Positions 10,128 to 20,172 are shown, counted from the first letter of the stretch. The stretch: DNA of 64,000 nucleotides from Haematospirillum sp. H4485 (GCF_012102745.1 NZ_JAAVSY010000011.1:33976-97975), one strand, 5' to 3'. The notes: generated by a model not told the origin, from the sequence alone. Numbers and translations are program-made.

Positions 10128-10457
10128 ATGACGTACGTTGTTACTGAAAACTGTGTAAAGTGTAAGTACACCGACTGTGTGGAGGTGTGCCCTGTTGATT
10201 GTTTTTACGAGGGTGAGAATATTCTGGTTATCAATCCGGACGAATGCATAGACTGTGGCGTTTGCGAACCGGAATGTCCGGCTGAAGCTATTTTCCCTGA
10301 TTCTGAACCAAGAGCAGCCGAGTGGGCTGAGTTCAACCGGGAGCAGTCCAAGCTCTGGCCTAACCTTACCCGAAAGAAAGATCCTCTGCCTGACGCGGAT
10401 CAGTGGCAGAACAAGCCGGGAAAGAAAGATATGGTCAGCTTGAAGCCGGGGGGATGA
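10128..10457 (+). CDS. fdxA: FdxA-type 7Fe ferredoxin
   Basis: The 109-residue protein has the usual FdxA size. The first cluster ligands lie in [14 protein letters not shown] and the second in [12 protein letters not shown]; the missing usual cysteine spacing in the first motif is what gives a [3Fe-4S] plus [4Fe-4S] pair. The C-terminal extension with [14 protein letters not shown] and PLPDAD is typical of the FdxA subgroup. It is a low-potential electron carrier; the partner is unknown here. CGGAG at 10111 supports ATG 10128 over the upstream in-frame ATT start. Confidence 0.93.
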   Translation: MTYVVTENCVKCKYTDCVEVCPVDCFYEGENILVINPDECIDCGVCEPECPAEAIFPDSEPRAAEWAEFNREQSKLWPNLTRKKDPLPDADQWQNKPGKKDMVSLKPGG

Positions 10458-10871
10458 ATATCCCCCTCTTTCTTGCGCATCGGCCTGCCTCTGCGTTGGA
10501 TGCATGCCACCTATGCATAATTGAAAGCCATTGATTTATATGGATTTATGTTGGGTCGTATTATTCCCCTACAGAATCTATTGTATTTTCGTCTGACGTT
10601 GCAGGGCCGTTCGTGGTATAAACGCTGTTGTTAGCCCGGGTTGTGGCCGGGTCTTTGTTTCTCGCCTTTGAATTTTACGTTCTTGGCCCGGAATGTTCCG
10701 GGTTCTTCTGGTTTTGGGCTTTTGACGGCCATGATTGACGGCTTTCTCCGCTTTTGGTGGAAGCCGGGTGGGTGTGGTTTTTCCGGGCCCCGTCTGTTTT
10801 TGGGAAGCGACTTCAAGCACTGGTCATGCGGCTGGTTTTGAACGTTTGTATTTGAGAAAGAGAGAACAAGA
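10458..10871. other. Long leader region upstream of carD with GC-rich hairpins
   Basis: No gene is seen in this 414-bp gap. It contains two plus-strand hairpins ending in T-rich runs: CCCGG (10635-10639) with CCGGG (10647-10651) then TCTTTGTTT, and CCCGGA (10687-10692) with TCCGGG (10697-10702) then TTCTTCTGGTTTT. They could be the fdxA terminator and an attenuator-like element before carD. A third CCGGG-rich, T-rich patch occurs near 10780-10800. Confidence 0.45.
10635..10659 (+). terminator. Possible terminator of the fdxA transcript
   Basis: A 5-bp GC stem with a 7-nt loop is followed by a T-rich run. It lies about 180 nt after the fdxA stop, so it may instead belong to the carD leader. 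Confidence 0.4.
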
Positions 10872-11366
10872 ATGTCCAGCCTGACCTTTGCTGCTGGTGA
10901 TTACGTCGTGTACCCTGCCCATGGCGTGGGCAAGGTTCTGGAAATCGAGAAGCGGGTTATTGGTGGTCAAGAGCTGGAGCTGTTTGTCATCAGCTTCGAG
11001 CGTGACCGGATGATTCTTCGGGTTCCGCTTGCGAAAGCCAAGGCATCGGGTTTGCGGCGTCTTTCAACCCGTAAAACCATGGATACAGCTTTGACCACGT
11101 TGACCGGGCGTGCCCGGATTCGGCGTGCGATGTGGAGTCGTCGGGCTCAGGAGTACGAGCAGAAGATCAATTCGGGTGATCCGGTTGCGATTGCCGAGGT
11201 TGTGCGTGATCTGTACCGGAATGCCAACCAGCCGGAGCAGTCGTACTCCGAGCGCCAGATCTATGAACAGGCGCTGGAGCGGCTTTCCTGCGAACTTGCT
11301 GCTCTGGAACAGATTGAAACCGATGCAGCGGCGGCCAAGCTGGAAAAGCTTCTTTTGGCAGCCTGA
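10872..11366 (+). CDS. carD: CarD-family transcriptional regulator
   Basis: The 164-residue protein begins with the RNA-polymerase-interacting (Tudor-like) domain of CarD/TRCF: FAAGDYVVYPAHGVGKVLEIE, then FVISFERDRMILRVPLAKA. The C-terminal helical domain (KINSGDPVAIAEVVRDLYRN, SYSERQIYEQALERL) contacts promoter DNA in the CarD family and stabilises open complexes, mainly at rRNA and growth genes. RBS-like GAGAAAGAGAG precedes the ATG. It has a long structured leader and its own terminator, so it is probably a single-gene unit. Confidence 0.95.
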   Translation: MSSLTFAAGDYVVYPAHGVGKVLEIEKRVIGGQELELFVISFERDRMILRVPLAKAKASGLRRLSTRKTMDTALTTLTGRARIRRAMWSRRAQEYEQKINSGDPVAIAEVVRDLYRNANQPEQSYSERQIYEQALERLSCELAALEQIETDAAAAKLEKLLLAA

Positions 11367-11398
11367 TTGGTTCTATCCTGCTGTTTTTTTGATCTGGT

Positions 11399-11433
11399 GC
11401 GCCCGCTGTATTCAAGCGGGCGCTTCCGTTTTT
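11399..11433 (+). terminator. Rho-independent terminator of carD
   Basis: GCGCCCGCT (11399-11407) pairs perfectly with AGCGGGCGC (11415-11423) across a 7-nt loop, followed by TTCCGTTTTT. Confidence 0.85.
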
Positions 11434-11484
11434 GGGGAAGGCGGGGCATAGTCCGCGAGCTTGGGCAAAGAGTGAGGGTACGCG

Positions 11485-12330
11485 ATGACCGGGGCGCTTC
11501 CGTTCCGAAAGATGCATGGTCTGGGGAATGACTTTGTTGTCATTGATGCCCGAAAGAATCCGGTGGCTCTTGCCCCTGGCATGATTGCCCGCCTTGGTGA
11601 CCGTCGGTGTGGTGTGGGGTTTGACCAGCTTGTGGTTCTGGAGCCTCCGCAGCATCAGTCGGCGGCTGTTTTTATGCGTATTTTCAATCCGGATGGGTCC
11701 GAAGCCGGGGCTTGTGGTAATGCTACACGGTGTGTTGCAAGCCTGCTTCTGGGGGACAAGTCTGATTTATCCGCCATCCGGATCCAGACCCATGCCGGAT
11801 TGCTGGAGGCTTTTCGTGACGTATCCATGGGCGGTGTTGTTGTCGATATGGGAGCCCCATCCCTGGACTGGCAGTCTATTCCTGTATCCGAGGCGGTTGA
11901 CACGCTGGAGGTTGCCCTGTCCGTCGGCGATCTTTCCCGGCCATCCCTGGTGTCGATGGGAAATCCCCACGCTGTTTTCTTTGTCTCCCGTCTTGATGAT
12001 GTGCCCCTTGCTGTTCTGGGGCCACGCATCGAGAGCTATCCGCTGTTCCCGGATCGTACCAATGTTGAAATTGTCGAGGTCTGCTCCCGTGATCATCTGA
12101 AGATGAGGGTTTGGGAACGTGGCGCCGGCCTGACGCCTGCATGTGGATCAGGGGCTTGTGCTGTGCTGGTGGCCGCTGTGCGGCGGGGGCTTGCCGACCG
12201 CCGGGCCCGTGTTGTTTGCGATGGGGGGGAATTAACCATTGAGTGGCGTGAATCCGATGGCCACGTTCTGATGGGCGGGCCGGTTGCTTCCGTGTATACC
12301 GGTCTTCTTGATGAGGCCTTTACAAGATGA
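11485..12330 (+). CDS. dapF: Diaminopimelate epimerase
   Basis: This 281-residue enzyme interconverts LL- and meso-diaminopimelate for lysine and peptidoglycan. Both catalytic cysteines are present in their motifs: GACGNATRC in the first half and PACGSGACA in the second. MHGLGNDFVVIDAR and MGNPHAVFF are further signatures. It overlaps mtaB by 4 nt and begins a dapF-mtaB-ftsY unit. Confidence 0.96.
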   Translation: MTGALPFRKMHGLGNDFVVIDARKNPVALAPGMIARLGDRRCGVGFDQLVVLEPPQHQSAAVFMRIFNPDGSEAGACGNATRCVASLLLGDKSDLSAIRIQTHAGLLEAFRDVSMGGVVVDMGAPSLDWQSIPVSEAVDTLEVALSVGDLSRPSLVSMGNPHAVFFVSRLDDVPLAVLGPRIESYPLFPDRTNVEIVEVCSRDHLKMRVWERGAGLTPACGSGACAVLVAAVRRGLADRRARVVCDGGELTIEWRESDGHVLMGGPVASVYTGLLDEAFTR

Positions 12331-13616
12331 CAGAATCCCTTGCCGTTGATGTATCCCGTGCTGTTGATGTACAGGATGAGCCGCACCTTGTAACGTTCGG
12401 GTGCCGGATGAATACCTATGAGTCCGAGGTGATGCGCGAGCATGCGCGCGCTGCAGGGCTTGGCAATACCGTTATCGTCAATACCTGTGCCGTCACGCGG
12501 GAGGCGGAGCGCCAGGCCCGGCAGGCCATTCGCAGGCTGCGCCGGGAGAACCCCGGGGCCCGGATTGTGGTGACGGGTTGTGCCGCCCAGCTGGATCCCG
12601 ACAGCTTTGCCAAGATGCCCGAGGTTGACCGCGTTCTGGGGAATGCAGAAAAATTGAAGGCGGAGAATTGGCGCTTTGGTGCTAACCAGCCGGTTCTGGT
12701 TGATGACATCATGACGGTGAGGGAAACCGCCGGTCATCTTCTGGGGGGATTTGAAGGGCGTGACCGTGCCTTCATCCAGGTTCAGCAGGGCTGTGATCAT
12801 CGTTGTACGTTCTGCATTATCCCCTTTGCCCGTGGCCCCAATCGTTCGGTTGCCCTTGGCCCTATTGTCGAGCAGGTGCAGCAGCTTGTTGACAAGGGAT
12901 ACCGGGAGGTCGTGCTGACCGGTGTGGATATCACTGCCTATGGTCAGGATTTGCCGGGCAAGCCGCCCCTTGGGCAGATGGTGCGTCGCTTGCTTCAGCT
13001 GGTGCCGGATCTGCCGCGTCTGCGTCTGACATCCCTTGATCCTGTCGAGATCGATCCTGACCTGGTTGATCTCTTTGGCTCCGAGCCTCGCTTGCTGCCC
13101 CATGTTCATCTGTCAGTTCAGGCTGGTGATGACATGATCCTGAAGCGGATGAAGCGCCGGCATCTTCGTCAGGATGTGCTGGATGTATGCGCGCTGCTGC
13201 GTAGCCGGCGACCGGATGTCGTGTTCGGAGCTGATCTGATCGCGGGCTTCCCGACCGAAACAGAGCCCATGTTCGACAACACCCTGCGTTTGGTGGAAGA
13301 GGCAGGGCTGACCTATCTGCACGTTTTCCCCTATTCTGTTCGTCCGGGGACACCTGCTGCAAGGATGCCGGCTGTGCCCGGTGATGTGATCCGCGCCCGT
13401 GCATCCCGCCTTCGTGAAGTGGGAGCCTTTGCTCTGTCGTCCTTCCTGGAGAAGCAGGTGGGGCGCACCCTCTCGGTTCTTTTCGAAACCGAAACAAGTG
13501 GTCATTCGGCCGAGTATGCGCAGGTGCGTGTTGCAACGCCGGTCCAGCCCGGGGTTATCCATGCGGTCCGGATTATGTCTTCGTTCGGGGTTGGTCTTGA
13601 AGGAACGGTTGTCTGA
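12327..13616 (+). CDS. mtaB: tRNA t6A37 methylthiotransferase MtaB
   Basis: The 429-residue protein is a MiaB-family radical-SAM methylthiotransferase that makes ms2t6A at tRNA position 37. The N-terminal UPF0004 domain carries GCRMNTYES, NTCAVT and VTGCAAQ, whose cysteines hold an auxiliary [4Fe-4S] cluster. The radical-SAM cluster motif is CDHRCTFCIIPFARG. The DITAYGQDL block is typical of MtaB rather than RimO or MiaB. The C-terminus has a short TRAM-like region. ATG overlaps the dapF stop. Confidence 0.94.
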   Translation: MTESLAVDVSRAVDVQDEPHLVTFGCRMNTYESEVMREHARAAGLGNTVIVNTCAVTREAERQARQAIRRLRRENPGARIVVTGCAAQLDPDSFAKMPEVDRVLGNAEKLKAENWRFGANQPVLVDDIMTVRETAGHLLGGFEGRDRAFIQVQQGCDHRCTFCIIPFARGPNRSVALGPIVEQVQQLVDKGYREVVLTGVDITAYGQDLPGKPPLGQMVRRLLQLVPDLPRLRLTSLDPVEIDPDLVDLFGSEPRLLPHVHLSVQAGDDMILKRMKRRHLRQDVLDVCALLRSRRPDVVFGADLIAGFPTETEPMFDNTLRLVEEAGLTYLHVFPYSVRPGTPAARMPAVPGDVIRARASRLREVGAFALSSFLEKQVGRTLSVLFETETSGHSAEYAQVRVATPVQPGVIHAVRIMSSFGVGLEGTVV

Positions 13617-14737
13617 TGAGTGAACATGACGTGTCGGTGCAGCGCAAAAGCTGGTTTGGGCGGCTTTTGGGTCGCGGTGACAGCAAGGTGTCTTCCTCGG
13701 AGCTTGATCAGAGCGTCGAGGCTGATCAGGCGTCTGTCCAGCCCTCTCAGCCAACCGATACGGAAGCACCGGCTGTTCCTGCTGATGATCCTGTGTCTCC
13801 GGTTCCGTCCGGAAAGGGCTGGTTGCAGAGGCTGCGTGACGGGTTGTCCCGTTCTTCGGAGCGTCTTTCTTCTGGAATTGGGGATCTTTTCCTGCGCCGG
13901 CGTCTGGATGATCAGGCTCTGGAGGACTTGCAGGATTTGTTGATTACCTCTGATATCGGCGTTGCTACAGCGACCCGCCTGACTGAGGTTTTGGCACGGG
14001 AACGATTTGGCAAGGATGTGACATCGGAAGAGGTCCGTTCCGTTCTGGCCGGTGAAATGATCCGCATCCTTGAACCCGTTGCTGTTCCCTTGGTTCCGGA
14101 TTCTGCGTGTCGGCCTTTTGTGATCTTGGTTGCCGGGGTCAACGGAGCCGGGAAGACGACCACAATTGGAAAGTTGGCCCGTCAGTTCCGGGATCAGGGT
14201 TTGTCTGTGACCCTGGCGGCAGGCGATACCTTCCGGGCTGCGGCCGTGGAACAGCTGAAGGTGTGGGGAGAGCGTACAGGCTGTCCTGTTGTGGCCCGCG
14301 ATTCCGGTGCTGACGCTGCTGGTCTTGTTTTTGATGCCCTGCAGGAAGCGCGCGCTCGTCAGGATGACGTGCTTTTGGTTGATACGGCAGGCCGTTTGCA
14401 TAACAAGGTTGGCTTGATGGAGGAGCTGGCAAAAATTCGCCGTGTCCTGTCCCGTATTGACTCACAGGCCCCACACAGCACGCTTCTGGTTCTGGATGCA
14501 ACGGTTGGCCAGAATGCCCATCAGCAGGTTGAAGCGTTCCGCCGGATGGTGGATGTCAGCGGGCTTGTCCTGACCAAGCTGGACGGAACAGCCAAGGGCG
14601 GCGTTGTGGTGTCCTTGGCGGCAACATATGGGTTGCCGGTGCACTACATCGGGGTTGGAGAGACAGCAGAGGATCTGCGACCGTTTTCTGCGACTGATTT
14701 TGCCCGCAGCCTGATGGGGCTTCCAGATCACGGCTGA
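13616..14737 (+). CDS. ftsY: Signal recognition particle receptor FtsY
   Basis: The 373-residue protein has an acidic, poorly conserved A region (about residues 1-65), an NG domain and all SRP GTPase motifs: GVNGAGKTTTIGKLA (G1), DTFRAAAVEQL, DTAGRLHNK (G3) and TKLDGTAKGG (G4). FtsY docks ribosome-SRP complexes at the inner membrane. The N-terminal KSWFGRLLGR may be a membrane-binding helix. Its start overlaps the mtaB stop by one base. No terminator is seen before the convergent methyltransferase 5 bp away. Confidence 0.97.
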   Translation: MSEHDVSVQRKSWFGRLLGRGDSKVSSSELDQSVEADQASVQPSQPTDTEAPAVPADDPVSPVPSGKGWLQRLRDGLSRSSERLSSGIGDLFLRRRLDDQALEDLQDLLITSDIGVATATRLTEVLARERFGKDVTSEEVRSVLAGEMIRILEPVAVPLVPDSACRPFVILVAGVNGAGKTTTIGKLARQFRDQGLSVTLAAGDTFRAAAVEQLKVWGERTGCPVVARDSGADAAGLVFDALQEARARQDDVLLVDTAGRLHNKVGLMEELAKIRRVLSRIDSQAPHSTLLVLDATVGQNAHQQVEAFRRMVDVSGLVLTKLDGTAKGGVVVSLAATYGLPVHYIGVGETAEDLRPFSATDFARSLMGLPDHG

Positions 14738-14742
14738 GACTT

Positions 14743-15438
14743 TTATACCTGAATATGTTCCGGATCTGTTTTGGTATCAAAATGAACCAGGATCGTGAAG
14801 TCATCGGGCAGGTAGTCTTCTTCCAGCCGTACTGATCCTTGTCCCCCTCTGTCCTTGATCCATGTGTGTGCTCTGTCCAACCATAGGGCTGGATCTGCGT
14901 AGAACATCGGGCGCTTTGTTCTTGCCCTGTGGTGCAGAAGATTGAAGGCAAGCCCTTTTTTGCATGTTTTAGAAAAGCGGTCCAGGGTGTTCCTTACATA
15001 GTCTTCCCAGACCTGGGGGGGCGTATTGTCATGAAAATTAAAGGTTCCGGACACAAATCCATAGTCAACGCTTTCTGTGTTTCCCCTCGCAAGAACAAAA
15101 TGTGCCCGCGTATCGTGGCCCGTACGCTGCCGGGCGAGGGTTATCATTTCTGTTGAGATATCGTAGCCGACATAGCGGGCAACAGGTGGTGTCTTGTGAT
15201 CCTTGATCCTGTCCCACAGGGCACCCCACCCGCACCCCAGATCGCTGACGGAGACGGGGATATCCGGGGCGGCGGGATCCAGAAGGGAGAGGAGGACATC
15301 AAACCGCCGGTGCTGAACCTCTTCGGTAGACCAGCCTACCCCAAGAGGCGTATCTCCCTGAACCCGTACAACCCGCCCGTACCGGGTGGCGATGGCACGT
15401 ACAAAGGGGGGCAGGCTGGGGAATGCAGCCTCTGTCAT
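14743..15438 (-). CDS. Class I SAM-dependent methyltransferase
   Basis: In this 231-residue protein the SAM-binding motif I is VSVSDLGCGWGALW, followed by YVGYDISTEMITLAR. The rest is typical of small Rossmann-fold methyltransferases, but I cannot assign a substrate. It begins inside the last 4 nt of the low-molecular-weight phosphatase gene, so the two are co-translated. Confidence 0.8.
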   Translation of the reverse strand: MTEAAFPSLPPFVRAIATRYGRVVRVQGDTPLGVGWSTEEVQHRRFDVLLSLLDPAAPDIPVSVSDLGCGWGALWDRIKDHKTPPVARYVGYDISTEMITLARQRTGHDTRAHFVLARGNTESVDYGFVSGTFNFHDNTPPQVWEDYVRNTLDRFSKTCKKGLAFNLLHHRARTKRPMFYADPALWLDRAHTWIKDRGGQGSVRLEEDYLPDDFTILVHFDTKTDPEHIQV

Positions 15439-15965
15439 GAGGTTGGAATGCCTGTTTTCGCAAGGCGTTGCCGGATGTACTCAAGCAACCCGCTGCAGCC
15501 GTCTTCTATCATCTCGAACACTTTTTCAAAACCGTCCGGCCCGCCGTAGTAGGGATCGGGAACATCATCAAGTGACCGATTGCGGGCAAATTCCAGAAGC
15601 CGCCGTATCTTATCCGGCCCCACGTCCCTGGGTCTGATCGTATGGAGCATTTTCTCGTGGCTGCGATCCATGGCAATGATCAGGTCAAAAGCCCGGAAAT
15701 CGTCAGGCTTGACCTTGCGTGACCGTATTGTTGACAGATCAACGCCACGTTGAGCCGCTGTTTCGCGGGATCGTGCATCGGTATATTCACCGACATGGGC
15801 TGCTGTTGTTCCCGCTGAGTCTGTCCGGATATACTGGCTCAGCCCTTCTCGTTCCACCAGTGTGCGGAAAACCCCCTCGGCTGTTGGTGAACGGCAGATG
15901 TTCCCTGTGCATACAAACAGAACGCAAATATCTTTACTGGATGTTTCCTTGTCCTGAAGGGGCAT
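15435..15965 (-). CDS. Low-molecular-weight protein tyrosine phosphatase family
   Basis: The active-site loop CTGNICRSP (Cx5R plus S) lies near the N-terminus and the general acid appears in DVPDPYYGG, as in LMW-PTPs. These enzymes act on phosphotyrosine, on kinases of exopolysaccharide export, or as arsenate reductases; the DPYYGG form suggests phosphatase. ATG 15965 has AGAGAGA upstream and gives a conventional N-terminus; a GTG at 16013 would add 16 residues and sit 3 bp from the upstream gene. It overlaps the methyltransferase by 4 nt. Confidence 0.88.
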   Translation of the reverse strand: MPLQDKETSSKDICVLFVCTGNICRSPTAEGVFRTLVEREGLSQYIRTDSAGTTAAHVGEYTDARSRETAAQRGVDLSTIRSRKVKPDDFRAFDLIIAMDRSHEKMLHTIRPRDVGPDKIRRLLEFARNRSLDDVPDPYYGGPDGFEKVFEMIEDGCSGLLEYIRQRLAKTGIPTS

Positions 15966-16016
15966 TTGTGTTCGTCTCTCTTCTTGCGTTGCCTGCGCTA
16001 TGGATCGCGCCACAGG

Positions 16017-16781
16017 TTAGGACCCATCTGTTTGCCCCTTCACAGGGCATACCCCGTCTGATGCTCCTTCCACCCATCGGGCGATAACGCTGCGCAGGGC
16101 ACCATCATCCCATGGCATGGCTGTTTCCTGATTGTTCGGGAAACCCGGAACCGGATCTGCCGTCAGGCTGAGCACGGAGGCAAAGCGTTGCCCGTTGGTT
16201 TCGTTGACAAAGATTTCCAGACGGGGAAATGGATCGCCGCCGTTTGCAAACGTATTTGTCCCGTATGTGATGGCAAACCCGCGCGTGCCGAACAGGCTTG
16301 GAGCCCGGTGAGCAATGCGACCCTTGCGGCAGAATGTTGATTTCTCGAGAAGGGATACCGCTACCTCTGATTCTGTTGGCAGACCAACAGCATCGTCCAG
16401 TCCCGCAACACCGGATATCACATCAGGAACGGGCGCTGTTCCTTGATGTGCATCTGCCGGCTGGGGCGGGGCTGACATGGTTGCCGTGCCGTGTGCCGCC
16501 TTGGCATCTTTTGGCGGTGAGGCTTTCTCCGACTTGGCCGGTTTTTGGTCCTTCATCTCGGCGGGTTGTTCTGCGGCCTGTGTTTCAGGTTCTGCATTGG
16601 CCGATGTTGCCTCGGGCGGTGGCGGCGGCGGTGACAAGGCCGAGACCATGGACGGAATCGCCGGTTCCTCTTTCTTGGGTCCCAGATCGATAAAGAATAC
16701 AGCCAGACCGGCCACTACCGCTGTCAAAACAAACGCGGCGAGCCAACCAAGCAATCCGGATGATGTACGCTCTTCTTCCAT
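16017..16781 (-). CDS. Hypothetical single-pass membrane protein with proline-rich linker
   Basis: I do not recognise a family. The 254-residue protein has a short cytoplasmic start, one transmembrane helix (about residues 9-31, GWLAAFVLTAVVAGLAVFFI), a long Pro/Ala/Glu/Lys-rich linker (about 35-120), and a C-terminal globular region of roughly 125 residues. That region has two cysteines (FCRKGR and VCPVKG) that could form a disulfide in the periplasm. The layout recalls envelope-spanning anchors such as TonB or SPOR proteins, but no such domain is visible. It sits between ldh and the phosphatase gene on one strand. Confidence 0.6.
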   Translation of the reverse strand: MEEERTSSGLLGWLAAFVLTAVVAGLAVFFIDLGPKKEEPAIPSMVSALSPPPPPPEATSANAEPETQAAEQPAEMKDQKPAKSEKASPPKDAKAAHGTATMSAPPQPADAHQGTAPVPDVISGVAGLDDAVGLPTESEVAVSLLEKSTFCRKGRIAHRAPSLFGTRGFAITYGTNTFANGGDPFPRLEIFVNETNGQRFASVLSLTADPVPGFPNNQETAMPWDDGALRSVIARWVEGASDGVCPVKGQTDGS

Positions 16782-16821
16782 AGAGCCGATATTTCACGAT
16801 GTTATGGCGCTTGTCACGTCT

Positions 16822-17760
<939 letters not shown>

Positions 17761-17845
17761 CTATAAATTATGTGTGTACAGGGGAGGACGTAGCACAGTC
17801 TTCTCTCTTGTTCCAGTGTCTATACGGTTTTTCTGGCTTGCTGAA

Positions 17846-18526
17846 TCAGCGCACTGTCAGAGACGTTGTTCTATTCTGTTCGAACCAGCGGTGTACGCCT
17901 ACGGTTATGACGATTGCCAAGGTTCCCCCCATGACAATGTCGGAAAGATAGTGAGCGGTCACTACGACACGTGAGAAACCGACCAGGCACGCTGTTGCCC
18001 CCCATACAAGCCGCCAGCGTGGGAACAGGAACCACAGGGCAGCCATGGATGCAAAAATCACCTGCGCATGACCGGAGGGGAAAGACGTGTGCCCTGAAAA
18101 CGGCGCAAAACCATACAGATCCTCGGCAAACAGCATCTTCGGGCGATAGCGGCCAAAAAGCTGCTTGAGGACGGTTACGGCCAGCCCTGATGCCACCAGG
18201 GCAGTCAGTGCAAAAATGAAGCGGCGTGTCCGGGCCCGCCATACATCATACCGGTCCATGGTCAAGGCCAGCTTCGATGCCGACAGACAAATCAGGACCG
18301 CCAGAAGGAACCCGATATACCAAGGCCACCCGAGCCCAATTTCCGTTACAAAGGAAAAAAAGTGCCCCATGGGTGTATCCCGCATGTCACGCATAAAGAA
18401 GGCTAGAGGGCGGTCAATTGTCCACTGCAAAAGCAGGGACAGGATGAAGGCGCCAAGCAGTGCGGTTGTGCACGGCATGTTGCGGACCCACGCCAGCCAT
18501 GAACGTGCGGGACCATGACCTTTCAT
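17846..18526 (-). CDS. PAP2-family membrane phosphatase (module A)
   Basis: This 226-residue protein has several membrane helices and the three phosphatase motifs: KQLFGRYRP (Kx6RP), FPSGHAQ and SRVVVTAHYLSD (SRx5HxxxD). PAP2 enzymes of this type dephosphorylate isoprenoid or lipid phosphates, including lipid A or undecaprenyl pyrophosphate, on the periplasmic side. It starts 4 nt inside the end of the GT39 gene, which suggests a shared pathway in envelope glycolipid modification. The exact lipid is not determined. Confidence 0.85.
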   Translation of the reverse strand: MKGHGPARSWLAWVRNMPCTTALLGAFILSLLLQWTIDRPLAFFMRDMRDTPMGHFFSFVTEIGLGWPWYIGFLLAVLICLSASKLALTMDRYDVWRARTRRFIFALTALVASGLAVTVLKQLFGRYRPKMLFAEDLYGFAPFSGHTSFPSGHAQVIFASMAALWFLFPRWRLVWGATACLVGFSRVVVTAHYLSDIVMGGTLAIVITVGVHRWFEQNRTTSLTVR

Positions 18527-20172
18527 TCCGGTATTTTCCCTTTAATAAAGATATGAAGCACAACAGGCTTCCCGCGTGAGTAATTCAGGCCGCTGATGGT
18601 AGTTGCTTCCTGTATATCGGGCTGACGGGATGCCATAGACAGAAAAGCGGGAAGCTCTCTTTCCTCTATAGCAGCGGCGCCTGCTTTTCCCTGTATAAGG
18701 GATTGGGCTGCGCCCGCCGCATCCTGCAACAGGGTTTCAGTTCCGCACAGGAAGACAAGGCTTGGTTCATGATAGCCAGCTGCAGCAAGGCGTTTGCCCG
18801 GTGCATAACGATCAACGGCAGAGGCAATTTCTTGGCTGACCCACAGGCTTTTCAGGCTGGGCAAGAGAGTTCCGATGATCATCGGGAAGGCCACGGCAGC
18901 TCCCGCCATGGCAAAAACAAGCGCAGGCAAAAAGTGCTGGCGCACGATACTACGCCACACCAATAGCATAACCCCACCCAACGCAACAGCAGGCAGGAGT
19001 GACCATAAGAACAACTCACCCTGGAGGTATATGGGCAGGGCAATAGCTGCTCCAGCCAGTCCGAGTCCGACCAGACTCCAGACTCCGTACCACAGCATGG
19101 GGGAAAGCCGCGATAAATCGGCGCGCGTTGAGTCGCGAACGGCCAGAACAGTTGTTGCAATCATCAAGGCCAGAGGTGGGTACAGCGGCAGCGTATAGTG
19201 AGGCAGCTTGGTTGGAATCATCTCCAGGACCAACCACGCAGGGATAGTCCAGGCGAGGAGGAAACGCAGCCCGGGCAGGGCACGCTCTTTCCACGAACGC
19301 CACACCGCAGGCCACAGAAACAGGGACCCGGGCCAAAGCGTTACCCCGACCAGAAGCAGGTAATAGCCGGGCGGGGCACCGTGGCTTTCCTGCCCGCCGA
19401 GCAGTTTGGGAATCAGGTCTTCTTGTATGGCTCGTGTTATGAAAGCGCCTTCCGTTTCCGCAGAGACGGCTGCCATCCACGGGGCGACCATGGCGATGCT
19501 GAGCACCACTCCCATCACGGGGCGTAGACCGTGCAGCCATGATGCCTTGCGATCTGCCAGACACAAGCTTATGACCGCCAGGATGGCAATCATGGGCGTG
19601 ACCGGTCCCTTGACCAGAATGGCTGCACCCATTGCAAGCCATAGAGCCGGAGAGACCCATGACGGAGCTGCTTTCCCGCCACAGGACTGCATGTAAACCA
19701 TTCCCATCCCACCCATGACGGCGGTGGTCAGGGCAAGAAGGACGGCATCCGTTTTGGCCAGGTGGCTTTCGCTGAACAGGAGCAAAGAGCTTGCCATGAC
19801 CAAGGCGCCGACAAAGCCAGTGCGTCGGTCAAATAAGGTGCTGCCGAATCGGAATACCAGAAGTACTGTGGCCAGTGCAGCAAGGAACGATGGAACGCGA
19901 TACGGCCACACTGCGGTATCGGCGGGATGGCTGAACAGACTGACGGCAGCAGCTTGTAACCAATAAATCCCGACAGGCTTCTTGGCCCGTAGCTCGTCCT
20001 GGAATCGAACAACAATGTAGTCGTTGCTTTCGGCCATTTGCCGCGTGGCCTGCACAAAACGAGCCTCATCACGGTCCATGACCGGAAGCATTGCCATGCC
20101 GGGCAGATACAGGGCGCAACACAGCAGGGCTAGAATAACCCAAGGCCGTATACCGGAAAGCAGGGCTTGCAC
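18523..20172 (-). CDS. GT39-family (ArnT-like) glycosyltransferase (module A)
   Basis: The protein has about 12 predicted membrane helices and an N-terminal PVMDRDEARFVQATRQM loop, the acidic motif used by ArnT/PMT enzymes to transfer sugar from an undecaprenyl carrier. AKKPVGIYWLQA is the matching second loop. ArnT adds aminoarabinose to lipid A; here the sugar and acceptor are unknown. The start is uncertain: GTG 20172 has GAGG five nt upstream; GTG 20178 and TTG 20214 are also in frame, the last overlapping the XRE gene. It overlaps the PAP2 gene by 4 nt. Confidence 0.85.
   Translation of the reverse strand: MQALLSGIRPWVILALLCCALYLPGMAMLPVMDRDEARFVQATRQMAESNDYIVVRFQDELRAKKPVGIYWLQAAAVSLFSHPADTAVWPYRVPSFLAALATVLLVFRFGSTLFDRRTGFVGALVMASSLLLFSESHLAKTDAVLLALTTAVMGGMGMVYMQSCGGKAAPSWVSPALWLAMGAAILVKGPVTPMIAILAVISLCLADRKASWLHGLRPVMGVVLSIAMVAPWMAAVSAETEGAFITRAIQEDLIPKLLGGQESHGAPPGYYLLLVGVTLWPGSLFLWPAVWRSWKERALPGLRFLLAWTIPAWLVLEMIPTKLPHYTLPLYPPLALMIATTVLAVRDSTRADLSRLSPMLWYGVWSLVGLGLAGAAIALPIYLQGELFLWSLLPAVALGGVMLLVWRSIVRQHFLPALVFAMAGAAVAFPMIIGTLLPSLKSLWVSQEIASAVDRYAPGKRLAAAGYHEPSLVFLCGTETLLQDAAGAAQSLIQGKAGAAAIEERELPAFLSMASRQPDIQEATTISGLNYSRGKPVVLHIFIKGKIPE

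Noticed and set aside
12093..13109. 338-residue frame antisense to mtaB
   Set aside because: mtaB motifs on the other strand are intact, so this is a shadow.
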